DNA of 64,000 nucleotides. Source: Chitinophaga sp. (GTDB lineage: Bacteria; Bacteroidota; Bacteroidia; Chitinophagales; Chitinophagaceae). Shown here in pieces: positions 63,252 through 64,000 of this stretch. The notes below the pieces were generated by a model. The model had not been told where the DNA came from. It ran no database searches and was given only the letters and a program-made list of their open reading frames with translations. How positions within the stretch are numbered: the first letter of the stretch is position 1; each line of letters begins with the position of its first letter. The stretch lies in assembly GCF_017745275.1 (NCBI RefSeq), contig NZ_JAGHZS010000003.1:366693-430692 (forward strand). Reading direction: 5' to 3'. A program made the position numbers and the translations under genes.

Positions 63252-64000
63252 GTTAACCCAACGATGACGCGTTGCCTCCGCCGTGCATTATATGGAATTG
63301 TGTCGGTGCGGCAGGGCAACAGTCATCACTTAATTACGTTGAAATGAGAAGTTGACGTTATTAGCATTTAGAGAATAAAGCAGCCCGTTATCATTCTCTG
63401 TTTGTTAACCCAACGATGATGAGTTGCCTTCGCTGTGCACTGTGTGGACATTGTGTTGGCACGGCAAGGCAATAGTCATCACTTAATTATGTTGAAATGA
63501 GAAGTTGACGTTATTAGCATTTAGAGAATAAAGCAGCCCCGTTATCATTCTCTGTTTGTTAACCCAACGATGATGAGTTGCCTGTGCTGTGCACTGTATG
63601 GATATTGTGTTGGCGCGGCAGGGCAATAGTCATCACTTAATTATGTTGAAATGAAAGATTAGCATTATTAGTGTTTTTAGAGAATAAAGCAGCCCGATAT
63701 CATTCTCTGTTTGTTAACCCAACGATGATGAGTTGCCTTCGCTGTGTACTGTATGGACATTGTGTTGGCACGGCAAGGCAATAATCATCACTTAACTGTG
63801 CAGAAATGATAGGTTAGCATTATTAGTGCTTTAGAAAATAAAGCAACCAGATGTCATTCTCTGTTTGTTAACCCAACGATGATGAGTTGTCTTCGCTGTG
63901 CACTGTATGGACATTGTGTTGGCACGGCAAGGCAATAATCATCACTTAACTGTGCAGAAATGATAGGTTAGCATTATTAGTGCTTTAGGAAATAAAGCAA
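63252..64000 (+). repeat. Tandem repeat of 152-155 bp containing hairpin units 4-8, cut by the window end
   Basis: Units start at 63252, 63404, 63558, 63713 and 63867, each with GTTAACCCAACGATGA, giving periods of 152, 154, 155 and 154. Each period has a 78-nt hairpin and a spacer of about 75 nt. The hairpin has P1 GTTAA/TTAAC (or TTAA/TTAA) and P2 GATGA/TCATC. Inside lie P3 TTGCCTT/AAGGCAA or a variant, and P4 GCTGTGC/GCACGGC or a variant. The spacer is also conserved and carries AGAGAAT/ATTCTCT around 19 nt in units 4-6. Copies agree better toward the right, suggesting recent amplification. The array continues beyond 64000. No coding frame runs through it. Confidence 0.9.

Noticed and set aside
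62590-64000. Integron attC sites: ACCCAAC fits the RYYYAAC core-site pattern in most units
   Set aside because: A matching GTTRRRY at the other end of each unit is missing, and units 1, 2, 3, 7 and 8 have no GTTGAAA-like box there. There are no cassette genes between units. The idea returns if an integrase lies right of the window.
63252-64000. CRISPR array
   Set aside because: The spacers are nearly identical to each other and the repeat unit is far too long; no cas gene is visible.
63252-64000. Type III toxin-antitoxin RNA repeats (ToxI-like)
   Set aside because: Repeat length (about 154 bp) is several times that of known ToxI-type repeats and no toxin gene is in view. It cannot be excluded, because the next gene is beyond the window.

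Overview
The window looks like the chromosome of a Bacteroidota member, most likely Chitinophagaceae (Chitinophaga-like). The grounds are a SusC/SusD pair, promoter elements of the form TAnnTTTG ahead of many genes with few Shine-Dalgarno sequences, a long eukaryote-like IleRS, a zinc-less DksA-like protein, a PcrB/GGGPS homologue, DUF3078, DUF2490 and PepSY-like secreted proteins, and a Bacteroidota-type VgrG. The placement rests on recognising families by eye; no 16S rRNA or tRNA gene was seen.

Layout. 1-13.2 kb: 5' part of gyrB, an AsmA-like membrane protein, an AraC regulator, a small secreted protein, ileS followed at 6 nt by a histone-H1-like/DksA fusion, a GpgS-like glycosyltransferase fused to a HAD domain, and an MsbA-like ABC exporter. 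13.3-22.4 kb: housekeeping genes (rbfA, a LolC/E-type permease, the N-terminal half of transketolase, a WecA/TagO-type transferase, frr, an EamA transporter, ppk2, mscL, a DUF3078 protein, scpA). 22.3-27.8 kb: an AraC regulator followed by redox and stress genes (two pirins, YceI, nitroreductase, OsmC) and a HAD phosphatase. 27.9-35.6 kb: a coiled-coil protein, a PAS/HisKA protein with no ATPase domain, a PaaE-like flavin/2Fe-2S reductase, dxs, a LytS/LytTR two-component pair and pcrB. 35.9-48.4 kb: B12-dependent ribonucleotide reductase, a candidate small RNA, small membrane or secreted proteins, a SusCD nutrient-uptake pair, GNAT and a PRPP synthetase. 48.5-54.4 kb: a cell-surface region with two secreted, phage-fibre-like proteins that end in a self-cleaving S74 chaperone domain, plus a decayed third copy. 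54.4-61.5 kb: a leftward type VI secretion cargo operon (vgrG, a 55-residue ORF, a 1295-residue PAAR-like/GH19/LAS-peptidase effector, and a lipoprotein overlapping it by 4 nt that is the likely immunity protein).

61.5-64 kb: about 2.5 kb with no convincing gene. Its right half is an array of at least eight hairpin units that share the start GTTAACCCAACGATGA but keep pairing while changing sequence. The last units form a regular 152-155 bp tandem repeat that continues past the window edge. In the helices checked, every non-Watson-Crick pair is G-T when read on the + strand, so the + strand is probably the one that folds. This is the best candidate for an undescribed system here; the partner gene, if there is one, lies beyond position 64000.

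Many gene ends carry long, nearly perfect inverted repeats of unrelated sequence (arms up to 54 bp), which probably act as terminators.
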